Notes: a model not told the origin generated them from the sequence alone. A stretch of DNA of 55,066 nt from Sulfurovum sp. UBA4779 (GCA_002403155.1 DHHF01000010.1:1-55066); one strand, 5' to 3'; positions 25,510 to 34,547 are shown, counted from the first letter of the stretch. Numbers and translations are program-made.

Positions 25510-26871
25510 GTGATAACATTGAAAGAAGCATTGACAAAAAACAAAGAAGAATTAGCCTGTCTTAGGGCCGAAATTGAAGCCAAAGCCAAAGCAAGCAGCC
25601 TGAACGCTTATGTTGGATTTGAAAGCTCCGGAGAAGGTGTGCCTATCCTTATTAAGGACAACATCCAGGTAAAAAACTGGAGTATAACAAGCGGCTCAAA
25701 AATCCTTCAAGGCTACATTGCTCCTTATGATGCTACCGTCATTTCCAATCTAAAATCCAAAGGTATGATGGCATTTGGAAGAGCCAATATGGATGAGTTT
25801 GCAATGGGCTCAACGACCGAAAGCTCTTATTATGGTGTAACAAAAAATCCGTATGGAGAAGAAAGGGTACCGGGAGGAAGTTCCGGCGGTTCGGCTGCTG
25901 CAGTTGCCGGCGGCATAGCTATCGCTGCGCTAGGGAGTGATACGGGCGGATCCATTCGACAGCCTGCAGCATACTGCGGATGTGTCGGAATGAAGCCTAC
26001 TTATGGAAGGGTTAGCCGATTTGGGTTGTCGGCTTATGCGTCATCGCTTGATCAGATCGGTCCTATTACGCAAAATGTTGAAGATGCAGCCATTTTATAT
26101 GATGCAATCAAAGGACACGATCCCAAAGATTCTACTTCTGCGGAGCTTGAAGCAGAAGATATTGCCGGCAATATCAATAGTGATGCAAAATTGACGATCG
26201 CAGTCATTGATAATTATATCAGCGAAGCGGACGAAGAGATACAAAAAGCTTATGCAGATACGGTAAATAAGCTTGAAGCAGCAGGGCACAGAATCGTTTA
26301 TAAAAATATGCAAAATACAAAGTATGATATCGCTACGTATTATATTTTGGCGACTGCAGAAGCAGCAACCAATCTTGCACGCTATGACGGTGTCCGCTAT
26401 GGAAGAAGAGCGGAATCTCAAACCGTAGAAGAACTTTATTATCGCACAAGGACTGAAGGGTTTGGGGAGGAAGTAAAGCGCCGAATTTTGTTGGGTAATT
26501 TTGTGCTTTCTTCAGGGTATTATGATGCCTACTATCTAAAAGCACAAAAAGTAAGGCATTTGATCAGAGATGAGTTTAATGCTATTTTTGCCCAAGCCGA
26601 TCTTATACTTTCTCCGGTAGCGCCAAGCGTTGCACCAAAAATAGGCGCGATCCATGATCCTTTGGAAATGTATAAAAGCGATATGTATACGATAGCGATT
26701 AATCTTGCCGGTTTGCCTGCAATTTCGCTGCCTGTGGCAAAAAACAAGGAAGGGATGCCAATCGGTTTACAGCTTATAGCCAAGGCATTTGACGAAAAAA
26801 CGCTTTTTGACGGTGCGGCAAGTATGGAAAAAGCCGTTAATTATAAATCTGAAATTACAACAAAATCATAA
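25510..26871 (+). CDS. gatA: Aspartyl/glutamyl-tRNA amidotransferase subunit A
   Basis: 453 residues of the amidase-signature family. The Ser-cis-Ser-Lys triad is visible: Lys in PILIKDNIQ (about 53), Ser in GGSSGGSAAAVAGG (about 125-138) and in GSDTGGSIRQPA (about 146-157). With GatB and GatC it converts Glu-tRNA-Gln (and Asp-tRNA-Asn) to the amidated form. gatB and gatC are not in this window, as expected where the subunits are dispersed. It starts with GTG after AAAGGGAG. Confidence 0.96.
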   Translation: MITLKEALTKNKEELACLRAEIEAKAKASSLNAYVGFESSGEGVPILIKDNIQVKNWSITSGSKILQGYIAPYDATVISNLKSKGMMAFGRANMDEFAMGSTTESSYYGVTKNPYGEERVPGGSSGGSAAAVAGGIAIAALGSDTGGSIRQPAAYCGCVGMKPTYGRVSRFGLSAYASSLDQIGPITQNVEDAAILYDAIKGHDPKDSTSAELEAEDIAGNINSDAKLTIAVIDNYISEADEEIQKAYADTVNKLEAAGHRIVYKNMQNTKYDIATYYILATAEAATNLARYDGVRYGRRAESQTVEELYYRTRTEGFGEEVKRRILLGNFVLSSGYYDAYYLKAQKVRHLIRDEFNAIFAQADLILSPVAPSVAPKIGAIHDPLEMYKSDMYTIAINLAGLPAISLPVAKNKEGMPIGLQLIAKAFDEKTLFDGAASMEKAVNYKSEITTKS

Positions 26872-26900
26872 AAAGACAAAATTATAAAAAGAGGGATAGT

Positions 26901-28346
26901 ATGAGAATAAAAAAAAGAGCACTGACATTTGAAGATATATTGCTTGTGCCACAGCACTCAACCGTATTGCCAAAAGAGGTAAGCGTAAAAACACAATTGA
27001 CAAAACGTGTTTCTCTCAATATCCCTATCGTATCGGCAGCCATGGATACTGTAACAGAATATAAAGCAGCGATCGCTATGGCAAGACTTGGCGGAATCGG
27101 CGTAATTCATAAAAATATGGATATAGAAACACAAGTGTTGCAAGTCAAGAAAGTCAAAAAATCAGAGAGCGGAATCATTATAGACCCTATTTTTATCAAG
27201 CCTGAAGCTACGGTTGCAGATGCAGATGCGTTAATGAGAGAATATCGTATTTCCGGTGTGCCTGTAGTGGATAACAATAAAAAACTGATTGGGATTATTA
27301 CCAACCGTGATATGCGGTTTATTACAGATATGTCACAAAAAGTCAAAGAGGTAATGACGCCAGCACCGCTTGTTACGGCAAAAAAAGGCACAACCTTGGA
27401 GGAAGCAGCCAAAGTATTGCAGCAGCACAAAATAGAAAAACTTCCTATTGTGGACGATAACGATATACTCATGGGGCTTATTACCATTAAAGACATTGAA
27501 AAAAAAGAACAGCATCCTCATGCCAATAAAGATGAATTTGGCCGTCTAAGGGTGGCCGCGGCGATCGGAGTAGGCCAGTTGGAAAGAGCAAGAGCATTGG
27601 TGGATGCCGGTGTAGACGTTATTGTGCTTGATTCTGCCCATGGCCATTCACAAGGCATTATTGATACTGTCAAACGAATTAAAAATGAACTTGATATTGA
27701 TGTCATTGCAGGAAATATTGCAACCGGTGCGGCGGCACAGGATCTTATCGATGCAGGAGTCGACGGCGTAAAAGTGGGAATCGGGCCCGGATCTATCTGT
27801 ACGACACGTATCGTAGCAGGGGTAGGAGTACCGCAAATTTCAGCCATTGATGAGGTTGCGCAAGTGGCCAACAAAGCAGGCATTCCTGTAATCGCAGACG
27901 GCGGGATCAGGTATTCGGGCGATCTTGCAAAAGCACTTGCGGTAGGAGCAAGCAGCGTGATGCTTGGTTCTGCACTTGCAGGAACCTATGAGGCTCCGGG
28001 AGAGATGATTATCTATAACGGCCGCCAGTTTAAAGAGTATCGAGGAATGGGAAGTATCGGCGCTATGTCCAAAGGAAGTACCGATCGTTATTTCCAAGAA
28101 GGCACGGCGGCAGACAAGCTTGTCCCTGAGGGGATAGAAGGGCGCGTTCCTTATAGGGGAAAAATTGCCGATGTGATTCATCAAATGATAGGCGGGCTGA
28201 GAAGTTCAATGGGGTATTGCGGTTCTGAGTCCATTAAAGCGTTTTGGGAAAAAGCAGAATTTGTTGAGATTACTTCCGCAGGGCTGAGAGAATCTCACGT
28301 TCATGATGTAACGATCACCAAAGAGTCCCCGAATTATCACGGATAA
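26901..28346 (+). CDS. guaB: Inosine-5'-monophosphate dehydrogenase
   Basis: 481 residues. The TIM barrel has a central pair of CBS domains (about 93-205). The catalytic Cys is in GIGPGSICTTRIVAGVG (about 294-310). The flap contains YRGMGSIGAMSKGS, followed by EGRVPYRGK. It oxidises IMP to XMP, the committed step of guanine nucleotide synthesis. It follows gatA by 29 bases and ends with a clear hairpin. Confidence 0.98.
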   Translation: MRIKKRALTFEDILLVPQHSTVLPKEVSVKTQLTKRVSLNIPIVSAAMDTVTEYKAAIAMARLGGIGVIHKNMDIETQVLQVKKVKKSESGIIIDPIFIKPEATVADADALMREYRISGVPVVDNNKKLIGIITNRDMRFITDMSQKVKEVMTPAPLVTAKKGTTLEEAAKVLQQHKIEKLPIVDDNDILMGLITIKDIEKKEQHPHANKDEFGRLRVAAAIGVGQLERARALVDAGVDVIVLDSAHGHSQGIIDTVKRIKNELDIDVIAGNIATGAAAQDLIDAGVDGVKVGIGPGSICTTRIVAGVGVPQISAIDEVAQVANKAGIPVIADGGIRYSGDLAKALAVGASSVMLGSALAGTYEAPGEMIIYNGRQFKEYRGMGSIGAMSKGSTDRYFQEGTAADKLVPEGIEGRVPYRGKIADVIHQMIGGLRSSMGYCGSESIKAFWEKAEFVEITSAGLRESHVHDVTITKESPNYHG

Positions 28347-28359
28347 TTTGAATGATTTT

Positions 28360-28399
28360 ATACAATTCCCTGCTTGTTTGCAAAGGGAGGGAATTGTAT
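28360..28399 (+). terminator. Hairpin terminator after guaB
   Basis: ATACAATTCCCT and AGGGAATTGTAT form a perfect 12-bp stem with a 16-base loop, 13 bases after the guaB stop. TGTTTG follows, a weak T-rich tail. Confidence 0.7.
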
Positions 28400-28558
28400 T
28401 GTTTGATGTTTGCAAACAATTTCTCTTATTGAAAGAGTATCGTATTTCTATTCCTCCACCAAGAATTAAGCTTCAAAAAATACCCGTTACGTCATAATCA
28501 TAAATATTTGCTGTTGCTTTATATGATATGATAAATATAATTTATAGAAGGAAAGATA

Positions 28559-29818
28559 ATGCACGAACAAACATTGGCAATCCATGCTGGATACAATAAG
28601 GACGTACAAGGAACAATGGCAGTGCCCATCTACCAAAGTACGGCATATGAATTTAGAGATACCGATTATGCAGCGGATTTGTTTGCGCTTAAAGAGATAG
28701 GAAATATCTATACAAGACTGATGAATCCCACAACCGATGTTTTTGAAAAACGTTTTGCAGCGCTCGAGGGGGGGGCGGCTGCAGTAGGGACTGCTTCGGG
28801 AATGGCAGCGATTTTTTATGCAATTGCCAACGTAGCAGAATGCGGAGACAATATCGTTGTAGCCAAACAAGTGTATGGCGGAACAACGACGCTCACAGGA
28901 CATACACTGAAGCGATTCGGTATTGAAGCGCGTTATTTTGACGTTAAAAATCCTCTGCAGCTGGAAGCATTGATTGACGATAAAACAAAAATTATTTTAT
29001 TTGAGAGTATCACCAATCCCAGCATTGATGTGGCAGATTTGGAGGTAATCGCTACGATTGCCAATAAGCATAATATTTTAACCTGCGTTGACAATACCGT
29101 GGCAACACCGATTTTGTGCAAACCGTTGGATCATGGATGTGATTTGACGGTGCATAGTGCGAGCAAATACACTACGGGGCAGGGATTGGCCATCGGCGGT
29201 ATTATCGTAGAGCGCAAAAATTTGATTGAGAAGGTTAAAGGAAATCCCCGTTATTATCATTTTAATGAACCTGATGAAAGCTATCATGGCCTTATTTATA
29301 GCAATCTTGAGTTGCCGATTTTTACACTGCGGGTAAGACTGGCATTGCTTCGCGATTTAGGAGCAGCCCCCAGCCCGTTTAATTCATGGTTGTATATTCA
29401 GGGCCTTGAAACATTGCCGCTTCGGATGAAGCAGCATTCCACATCAGCGCTTGCAATAGCCCAGTTTTTAGAAAAACATCCAAAAGTCAAAAAAGTAAAT
29501 TATCCCGGATTGCAATCGGATCCAAATTATGTTGTTGGGCGGAAGTATTTAAAAGGGGGGCATAGCGGATTGCTTTCGTTTGAAGTAGAAGATTTAAAGA
29601 GCGCGAAGCGTGTGGCTGACAGTACCGAGATTTTTTCTTTGGTAGTCAATATCGGCGATAGCAAGTCTATCATTACGCACCCGGCAAGCACGACGCATCA
29701 ACAGCTTTCAAAGCAGGAACTTATGGATGCCGGAGTGCCTGAAGGGCTCATCAGGCTTAGTATCGGGCTGGAAGACACGCAGGATTTGATAAATGATTTG
29801 GCAAAGGCGTTGGGATAA
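28559..29818 (+). CDS. metY: O-acetylhomoserine sulfhydrylase (MetY)
   Basis: 419 residues of the Cys/Met-metabolism PLP family. MetY-type features include the N-terminal THAGY-like AIHAGYNKD, YQSTAYEF, the PLP phosphate region ASGMAAIFYA (about 80-89) and the PLP Lys in HSASKYTTGQGLAIGG (about 198-213). The long insert around 230-260 separates MetY from cystathionine gamma-synthases. It makes homocysteine from O-acetylhomoserine and sulfide. metX follows 133 bases on, giving the direct sulfhydrylation pathway. Confidence 0.95.
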   Translation: MHEQTLAIHAGYNKDVQGTMAVPIYQSTAYEFRDTDYAADLFALKEIGNIYTRLMNPTTDVFEKRFAALEGGAAAVGTASGMAAIFYAIANVAECGDNIVVAKQVYGGTTTLTGHTLKRFGIEARYFDVKNPLQLEALIDDKTKIILFESITNPSIDVADLEVIATIANKHNILTCVDNTVATPILCKPLDHGCDLTVHSASKYTTGQGLAIGGIIVERKNLIEKVKGNPRYYHFNEPDESYHGLIYSNLELPIFTLRVRLALLRDLGAAPSPFNSWLYIQGLETLPLRMKQHSTSALAIAQFLEKHPKVKKVNYPGLQSDPNYVVGRKYLKGGHSGLLSFEVEDLKSAKRVADSTEIFSLVVNIGDSKSIITHPASTTHQQLSKQELMDAGVPEGLIRLSIGLEDTQDLINDLAKALG

Positions 29819-29951
29819 GTCCTATTATAGTTTATAAGAAATAAAAAGAAAAGATTGCAACCTCTTACGGTTGTAAAAGAAGATAGAGGCAGTTATATAA
29901 AGCCCAAATTGGATAAAATAACCAAAAAACAATCGTAGTAAAAAGCAGTCA

Positions 29952-31046
29952 ATGAAAATCGTAACAAAAACAGCACGTTTTAGCAGCCCTTTATATTTGG
30001 AAAGCGGGCGTATTTTAGAACCTTATGAAATTGCGTATGAAACATATGGGGATCTTAATGAAGATAAAAGCAATGCAGTATTGGTCTGCCATGCGCTAAG
30101 CGGATCACACCATGCAGCAGGTTTTTATGAAGGCGACAAAAAAGCAGGATGGTGGGATGGGCTTATCGGAGATGGAAAAGCGATTGATACGACAAAATAT
30201 TTTGTCATCTGTACCAATGTTATAGGTTCATGCTTTGGAAGCACCGGCCCGATGAGCGGAATGTATCCGAGCGAAGAGCCTTACCGTTTGAAGTTTCCGG
30301 TTGTCACGGTCAAAGATATGATCAGGGCTCAGATGCAGCTGCTTTCTTCGTTGGGTATTTTTCATCTGAAAGCTATCATAGGCGGATCAATGGGCGGGAT
30401 GCAGGCGCTGCAATTTGCGGTTGATTATCCAAATTTGGCGGATGATATTATTGCCTTAGCCGCAACATATGCCACAAGGCCGTGGACAATCGCTTTTAAC
30501 AAAGTGGCGATAGAGGCCATCCGAAAAGATCCGCGCTTTAAAAACGGAAATTACGATAAAAATGCTTTCAAGAAAGAAGGTTTGGACGGATTGGCAATCG
30601 GACGTATTGCAGGGCACATTTCTTATCTTTCTCCTGCTTCGATGGATGAAAAGTTTGGGCGTAATTATGTAAGCAATGATGGATTGTTTGAACTTTTCGG
30701 GCGTTACGAGGTTGAACGGTATTTGGAGTACAATACGGCAAATTTTGCACGCATGTTTGATCCTTTGAGCTATTTGTATATCGTAAAAGCAATCAATACT
30801 TTCAATCTAAGCAGAGGATATGATTCGCTTTATGATGCTGTCATAAGGATCAAAGCCCGTATGCATCTGATCAGTTTTTCTACTGATTATCTTTTTTTCC
30901 CGGAGGAAATGGAACATATCTATAAAATGATGCAGCGTAATAACCAAGGATGCACTTACCTGGAAGTAAACAGCGAATACGGGCATGATGCATTTTTGGT
31001 AGAATTGGAAAAATTTGATCAATCTATCAAAGAGATATTGAAATAA
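29952..31046 (+). CDS. metX: Homoserine O-acetyltransferase
   Basis: 364 residues, alpha/beta-hydrolase fold. Nucleophile Ser is in GGSMGGMQALQF (about 140-151), Asp in FSTDYLFFP (about 312-320) and His in YGHDAFLVE (about 342-350). CHALSGSHHAAG near 47-58 is typical of MetX. It acetylates homoserine to feed metY. The 133-base gap to metY contains a small imperfect hairpin (29857-29877) but no gene. Confidence 0.96.
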   Translation: MKIVTKTARFSSPLYLESGRILEPYEIAYETYGDLNEDKSNAVLVCHALSGSHHAAGFYEGDKKAGWWDGLIGDGKAIDTTKYFVICTNVIGSCFGSTGPMSGMYPSEEPYRLKFPVVTVKDMIRAQMQLLSSLGIFHLKAIIGGSMGGMQALQFAVDYPNLADDIIALAATYATRPWTIAFNKVAIEAIRKDPRFKNGNYDKNAFKKEGLDGLAIGRIAGHISYLSPASMDEKFGRNYVSNDGLFELFGRYEVERYLEYNTANFARMFDPLSYLYIVKAINTFNLSRGYDSLYDAVIRIKARMHLISFSTDYLFFPEEMEHIYKMMQRNNQGCTYLEVNSEYGHDAFLVELEKFDQSIKEILK

Positions 31047-31083
31047 TCGGTATTTTTGTACAATAAGAAAACGGGAAGAAAAA

Positions 31084-31293
31084 ATGAAAAATGAAACATT
31101 TGAAGAAAAGCTGGAATATTCGAAAACACTGCTCGAAAAGCTGATGAATCCTGAAATTACTCTGGAAGAGAGTGTAAAGCTCTATGAAGAAGGGCTTCAT
31201 AACATCAAAGAAGCACAGAAGCTTATAGAAGAAGCAAAGACAAAAATAACCATTATAGAGCAAGCCAATCAAAATAGCGGAGAAAATTTGTGA
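31084..31293 (+). CDS. xseB: Exodeoxyribonuclease VII small subunit
   Basis: 69 residues forming a two-helix coiled coil, with the family pattern TFEEKLEYSKTLLEKL followed by LEESVKLYEEG. Length is normal. It assembles on the large subunit XseA, which is not in this window. Its stop overlaps the GTG start of the next gene by four bases. Confidence 0.93.
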   Translation: MKNETFEEKLEYSKTLLEKLMNPEITLEESVKLYEEGLHNIKEAQKLIEEAKTKITIIEQANQNSGENL

Positions 31294-32093
31294 AACAATT
31301 GGTTGTGGCGGCGCTTCAGTTGCCCACACTGGGTATGAATGCGACCAGATTGGAATTTTATCTTAAAAGGGCGCATGAAAGAGGAGCAGATGTGATGCTG
31401 CTTGGCGAATATGTATTGAACCACTTTTTTAAAGAACTCGAAAGTATGTCCATGAACATGGTTAAGGAGCAAAGCCGAAAACATATCGAGCTCCTTAAGC
31501 AGTTTTCAGCCAAGTATGATATTGTTTTTATTGCTCCGATTGTGATGGTTCAAAAAGACGGCTATCATAAAATGATTGCAAAGATCACTCCTAAAGGTCT
31601 TAGTTATTATGAGCAGCAGATACTTTTGCCGTATGCGCATTGGAACGAAAAAAAATTTTTTGCCAATCCTGTAGCGCCCCTTAAAAATCCTATGATTTTT
31701 GTAGTAAATGGCTTTAGAATCATGGTAATGGCGGGTTTTGAATTGCATTTTGATCCTTTTTGGGAGAAAGTTACCCAAAAAAAGATTGATATCGTACTTT
31801 TGCCTACCGCATCAACATTCGGTTCGCATAACCGCTGGCGTGAAATTATTAAGATGAAAGCCTTTTTGCACGGATGTTTCATTTTGCGCGCCAATCGGTT
31901 AGGGGAATATAACGACAATGAAATCAAGTGGAAATTTTATGGCGATACAATGCTTGTCAATCCCGAAGGCGAAGTAGCAATGATGCTTGAGGACAAGGAA
32001 TCTATGCTGGTTGAGACAGTAGATAAGGCCGAGATATTAGAGCATCGCAAATCTTGGGGGTTTGAGCGAGAGTTGAATTTAAGAAAGATATAA
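31290..32093 (+). CDS. Nitrilase-fold protein lacking catalytic Lys and Cys (probable pseudoenzyme)
   Basis: 267 residues with the carbon-nitrogen hydrolase fold along its length. The first catalytic Glu is kept (Glu40 in LLGEYVL), as is the second Glu (Glu120 in HWNEKKFF). At the Lys position of the Y-x-K motif the sequence reads YEQQILLP, putting Gln109 there. At the nucleophile position, where active members read (I/V)C(Y/W)(D/E), it reads VMAGFELHF, putting Gly149 in place of Cys. I therefore expect no amidase activity and suggest a binding or scaffold role. GTG start overlapping xseB by four bases. The ThiF-like gene begins two bases after its stop. Confidence 0.8.
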   Translation: MKQLVVAALQLPTLGMNATRLEFYLKRAHERGADVMLLGEYVLNHFFKELESMSMNMVKEQSRKHIELLKQFSAKYDIVFIAPIVMVQKDGYHKMIAKITPKGLSYYEQQILLPYAHWNEKKFFANPVAPLKNPMIFVVNGFRIMVMAGFELHFDPFWEKVTQKKIDIVLLPTASTFGSHNRWREIIKMKAFLHGCFILRANRLGEYNDNEIKWKFYGDTMLVNPEGEVAMMLEDKESMLVETVDKAEILEHRKSWGFERELNLRKI

Positions 32094-32095
32094 AA

Positions 32096-32779
32096 ATGGT
32101 GCCCGAGATATATTTTAAAAGACAAATTCAATTGTGGGGCGAAGCAACACAAAAATCCTTAGAGAAAAAAAAGATTGCCATCGTAGGGGGCGGCGGTCTT
32201 GGAAGTACTCTGGCGCTTGCGTTGGGGACTTCGGGAATAGGTCAAATACATATCGTAGATTTTGATACCGTCTCGCTTCATAATATCCACAGGCAAATTG
32301 CTTTTACTTTGGCTGATGAAGGAAAAAACAAAGCAAAGACAGTGGCTCGGCTCATTGAGAAGAAAAGTCCTTTTGTCAAAACAGAAGGATTTGATATGGA
32401 CTTTGAGGCATTTTCCAAATTAGGAAACAGGTATGATCTTATTCTTGATGCAACCGATAATCTTCCTGTAAGGGAGATGATAGACAGCTATGCCAAACAA
32501 ACAAAAACGCCTTGGATTTATGCCAGCGTTGAAGAGTTTAACGGCCAAGTTTGTTTTTTTGAAGAGGCAAATTTTCAAGTTTTTAATATTTCAGACCATA
32601 AACCGGGGGGTATAGCGGCACCTATCGTGATGCATATCGGTTCGCTTCAGGCCAATTTGGCTTTAAGGTATTTGGCCGGATTGTCCGTATTGAAAGATAA
32701 GCTTTATTATCTTTATTTTAACCAGGAAGGGGAATTGATTACTCAAAAATTTGGAATGCCGAAAGCCCAAAAATGCTAA
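32096..32779 (+). CDS. ThiF/MoeB/HesA-type E1-like adenylyltransferase without zinc cysteines
   Basis: 227 residues. The Rossmann nucleotide loop is IVGGGGLGSTLALALG (about 30-45). Then come DFDTVSLHNIHRQIAF (about 55-70), NKAKTVARLI with the ATP-contacting Lys, and DATDN (about 118-122), all hallmarks of E1-like adenylation enzymes. The two CxxC zinc motifs of MoeB and ThiF are absent: the matching region reads FFEEANFQVFNIS and the C-terminus has only one late Cys. It should still bind ATP and perhaps adenylate a protein C-terminus. No ubiquitin-like partner is adjacent. Confidence 0.85.
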   Translation: MVPEIYFKRQIQLWGEATQKSLEKKKIAIVGGGGLGSTLALALGTSGIGQIHIVDFDTVSLHNIHRQIAFTLADEGKNKAKTVARLIEKKSPFVKTEGFDMDFEAFSKLGNRYDLILDATDNLPVREMIDSYAKQTKTPWIYASVEEFNGQVCFFEEANFQVFNISDHKPGGIAAPIVMHIGSLQANLALRYLAGLSVLKDKLYYLYFNQEGELITQKFGMPKAQKC

Positions 32780-32807
32780 AATAGGCAAATGAAAAGAAGG
32801 TAATATA

Positions 32808-33140
32808 ATGTTAAAGATGATTATACTTGCAGGCATGATTTTTTTGATGGGAGGGTGTACCCAAGAGACGCAAAATTCGGTGAGCCGATCTTTGCAAAAT
32901 TGGACAGGGACAAACGGCGTGCTTGATATCTATGCGGGAGAAAAGCTAATCCATAAATTTATTAAAATCGATAAGCTTTCAACGGCTCAAGGCACAAATG
33001 ACAATCAAGCAAGATCTTACCGTTATGGTTATGGTTATGATGATAAAAATTTCAATGGAGCGGTAGATAAGGATGAAAAAAAGGTATATTTTGAATTTTC
33101 AGATTATTCTACAAGCTATATTTTTTACGAAAGCAATTAA
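32808..33140 (+). CDS. Small lipoprotein of unknown function
   Basis: 110 residues with a lipoprotein signal (LMGGC, Cys17). The mature part is polar, with a Tyr/Gly-rich patch RYGYGYDDKNFNG and a DKNFNGAVDKDE stretch that resembles a calcium-binding loop. I do not recognise the family. It follows the ThiF-like gene by 28 bases and precedes ridA by 21, so it is probably in the same transcript. Confidence 0.7.
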   Translation: MLKMIILAGMIFLMGGCTQETQNSVSRSLQNWTGTNGVLDIYAGEKLIHKFIKIDKLSTAQGTNDNQARSYRYGYGYDDKNFNGAVDKDEKKVYFEFSDYSTSYIFYESN

Positions 33141-33161
33141 TCAAAAAGGAGAAGAAAAACA

Positions 33162-33551
33162 ATGAAATTTATTGCAACGAATGAAGCACCTGAAGCGATA
33201 GGGCCATATTCGCAAGCCATTGAAGCGAATGGGTTTATCTATACCTCAGGACAAATAGCCCTTACAGAACAAAACGTAATGGCGGCAGAAGATATAGAAA
33301 ATCAAACCCATCAGGTAATGAAAAATCTTTTTTATGTTCTCGAAGAGGCAGGGGCTCATTTTAAGGATGTGGTTAAAACCACTATTTTTCTTGTTGACAT
33401 GAAAGATTTTGAGAAAGTTAATAAAATTTATGCGCATTATTTTGGTGAGCATAAACCGGCAAGAAGTACGGTGGCAGTAAAAATGTTGCCTAAAAATGCA
33501 TTGATAGAGATAGAATGTATCGCAATTGCAAATGCAAATTATAATTATTAG
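33162..33551 (+). CDS. ridA: RidA family enamine/imine deaminase
   Basis: 129 residues, the standard length. The N-terminal APEAIGPYSQAIEANGFIYTSGQI is nearly consensus. The active-site Arg is in KPARSTVAV (about 103-111) and the C-terminal Glu is in ALIEIECIAIA. It hydrolyses reactive enamines such as 2-aminoacrylate made by PLP enzymes. AAAGGAGAAG precedes the ATG. Confidence 0.95.
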   Translation: MKFIATNEAPEAIGPYSQAIEANGFIYTSGQIALTEQNVMAAEDIENQTHQVMKNLFYVLEEAGAHFKDVVKTTIFLVDMKDFEKVNKIYAHYFGEHKPARSTVAVKMLPKNALIEIECIAIANANYNY

Positions 33552-33606
33552 AAGCAAAAGCGGATAAATAATTTTTAGTTTAAAAAAACATTAAAAGTAG
33601 TTTGGG

Positions 33607-33612
33607 TATAAT
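33607..33612 (+). promoter_or_regulatory. Candidate -10 box of rplU-rpmA
   Basis: TATAAT preceded by GGG, 41 bases before the rplU start codon. No -35 box is evident. Confidence 0.55.
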
Positions 33613-33653
33613 CACGAACTTTTTTAAAAATTATAGACAATAAAGGGTTTGCA

Positions 33654-33959
33654 ATGTACGCAATCATTAAAGCAAGTGGCCAACAATTCAAAGTTAAAGA
33701 AGGCGATATCGTCTGTTTTGACAATATGAATCTTGAGCCAAAAAGTGCGGTAGAATTTAAAGAAGTTCTTGCGCTAGACAATGGTGAATTAACTATCGGT
33801 ACTCCTTTTGTAGAAGGCGCTGTAGTTAAAGGTGAAGTGATCAACGAAGGTAGAGATAAAAAAGTGATCATTTACAAAAAAAGAAGAAGAAAAGATTCAA
33901 AACTTAAAAGAGGTTTCAGAAGAGACTTCACTAGAGTAAGAATTACTAAAATCGCATAA
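33654..33959 (+). CDS. rplU: 50S ribosomal protein L21
   Basis: 101 residues. It starts MYAIIKASGQQFKVKEGD, with a basic C-terminal half (KKRRRKDSKLKRGFR), matching L21 end to end. It binds 23S rRNA. First gene of the rplU-rpmA pair. Confidence 0.98.
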   Translation: MYAIIKASGQQFKVKEGDIVCFDNMNLEPKSAVEFKEVLALDNGELTIGTPFVEGAVVKGEVINEGRDKKVIIYKKRRRKDSKLKRGFRRDFTRVRITKIA

Positions 33960-33968
33960 GGAGCAAAG

Positions 33969-34226
33969 ATGGCACACAAGAAAGGTCAGGGGTCAACCCA
34001 AAATAACCGTGATTCAGCTGGACGTCGTTTAGGTGTAAAAAAATTCGGTGGCGAGGCAGTTATTCCGGGTAATATCATTATTCGACAAAGAGGAACAAAA
34101 GTACATCCGGGTCTAGGAGTAGGCATGGGGAAAGATCACACTCTTTTTGCGCTTGTAGAAGGTGTTGTGAAATTTGAAAATAAAACGGCTACGCAAAAAA
34201 AAGTTTCAGTAGTTCCTGCATCATAA
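33969..34226 (+). CDS. rpmA: 50S ribosomal protein L27
   Basis: 85 residues, starting MAHKKGQGSTQNNRDS, with RLGVKKFGGE and IIRQRGTKVHPG, matching L27 throughout. Its N-terminus reaches the peptidyl-transferase centre. There is no Firmicute-type N-terminal extension. A strong terminator follows immediately. Confidence 0.98.
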   Translation: MAHKKGQGSTQNNRDSAGRRLGVKKFGGEAVIPGNIIIRQRGTKVHPGLGVGMGKDHTLFALVEGVVKFENKTATQKKVSVVPAS

Positions 34227-34258
34227 AAAGTTCGGATTTTATATCCGAACTTTTTATT
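34225..34258. terminator. Bidirectional intrinsic terminator
   Basis: AAAAAGTTCGGAT and ATCCGAACTTTTT form a 13-bp stem with loop TTTAT and T-runs on both strands. It serves rpmA on the plus strand and the convergent lipoprotein gene on the minus strand. Confidence 0.92.
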
Positions 34259-34271
34259 TATTTCTTTCGAT

Positions 34272-34547
34272 TTAATTCAGCCGGCATTTGTTTCGGCCCA
34301 AAAACCATCCGTCATAATAAGATTTGTTTGTATTGAATAGAGTGTGTGATTTTTTATAATCGCCATGCGCTGTAGTGCATCCGTCTTGAATGCCTTGTTG
34401 AAAATAATGATCCAAGTTTTTGCCAAAATAAATACCGCGATAGTAGTACCCATTCTTATTTTGAGGCATTTTAGTCGATGTGCAGGCAGAAAATATCGCA
34501 AGAAAGAAACTTGATAATAAAAATAGGTTTAATTTTATACCGTACAT
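34272..34547 (-). CDS. Small lipoprotein with GCTTAHGDY-type motif
   Basis: 91 residues with a lipoprotein signal (FSAC, Cys22). The mature part holds GIQDGCTTAHGDYKKS, then NTNKSYYDGWFLGRNKC. Two Cys (in DGC and the C-terminal NKC) could form a disulfide. This pattern recurs in uncharacterised proteobacterial lipoproteins, as far as I recall. No function is known to me. It is a monocistronic gene convergent with rpmA. Confidence 0.75.
   Translation of the reverse strand: MYGIKLNLFLLSSFFLAIFSACTSTKMPQNKNGYYYRGIYFGKNLDHYFQQGIQDGCTTAHGDYKKSHTLFNTNKSYYDGWFLGRNKCRLN

Noticed and set aside
29857..29877. Small hairpin TTGCAACC/GGTTGTAA in the metY-metX gap
   Set aside because: Imperfect 8-bp stem without a T-run. 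metX probably remains cotranscribed, so I do not call it a terminator.
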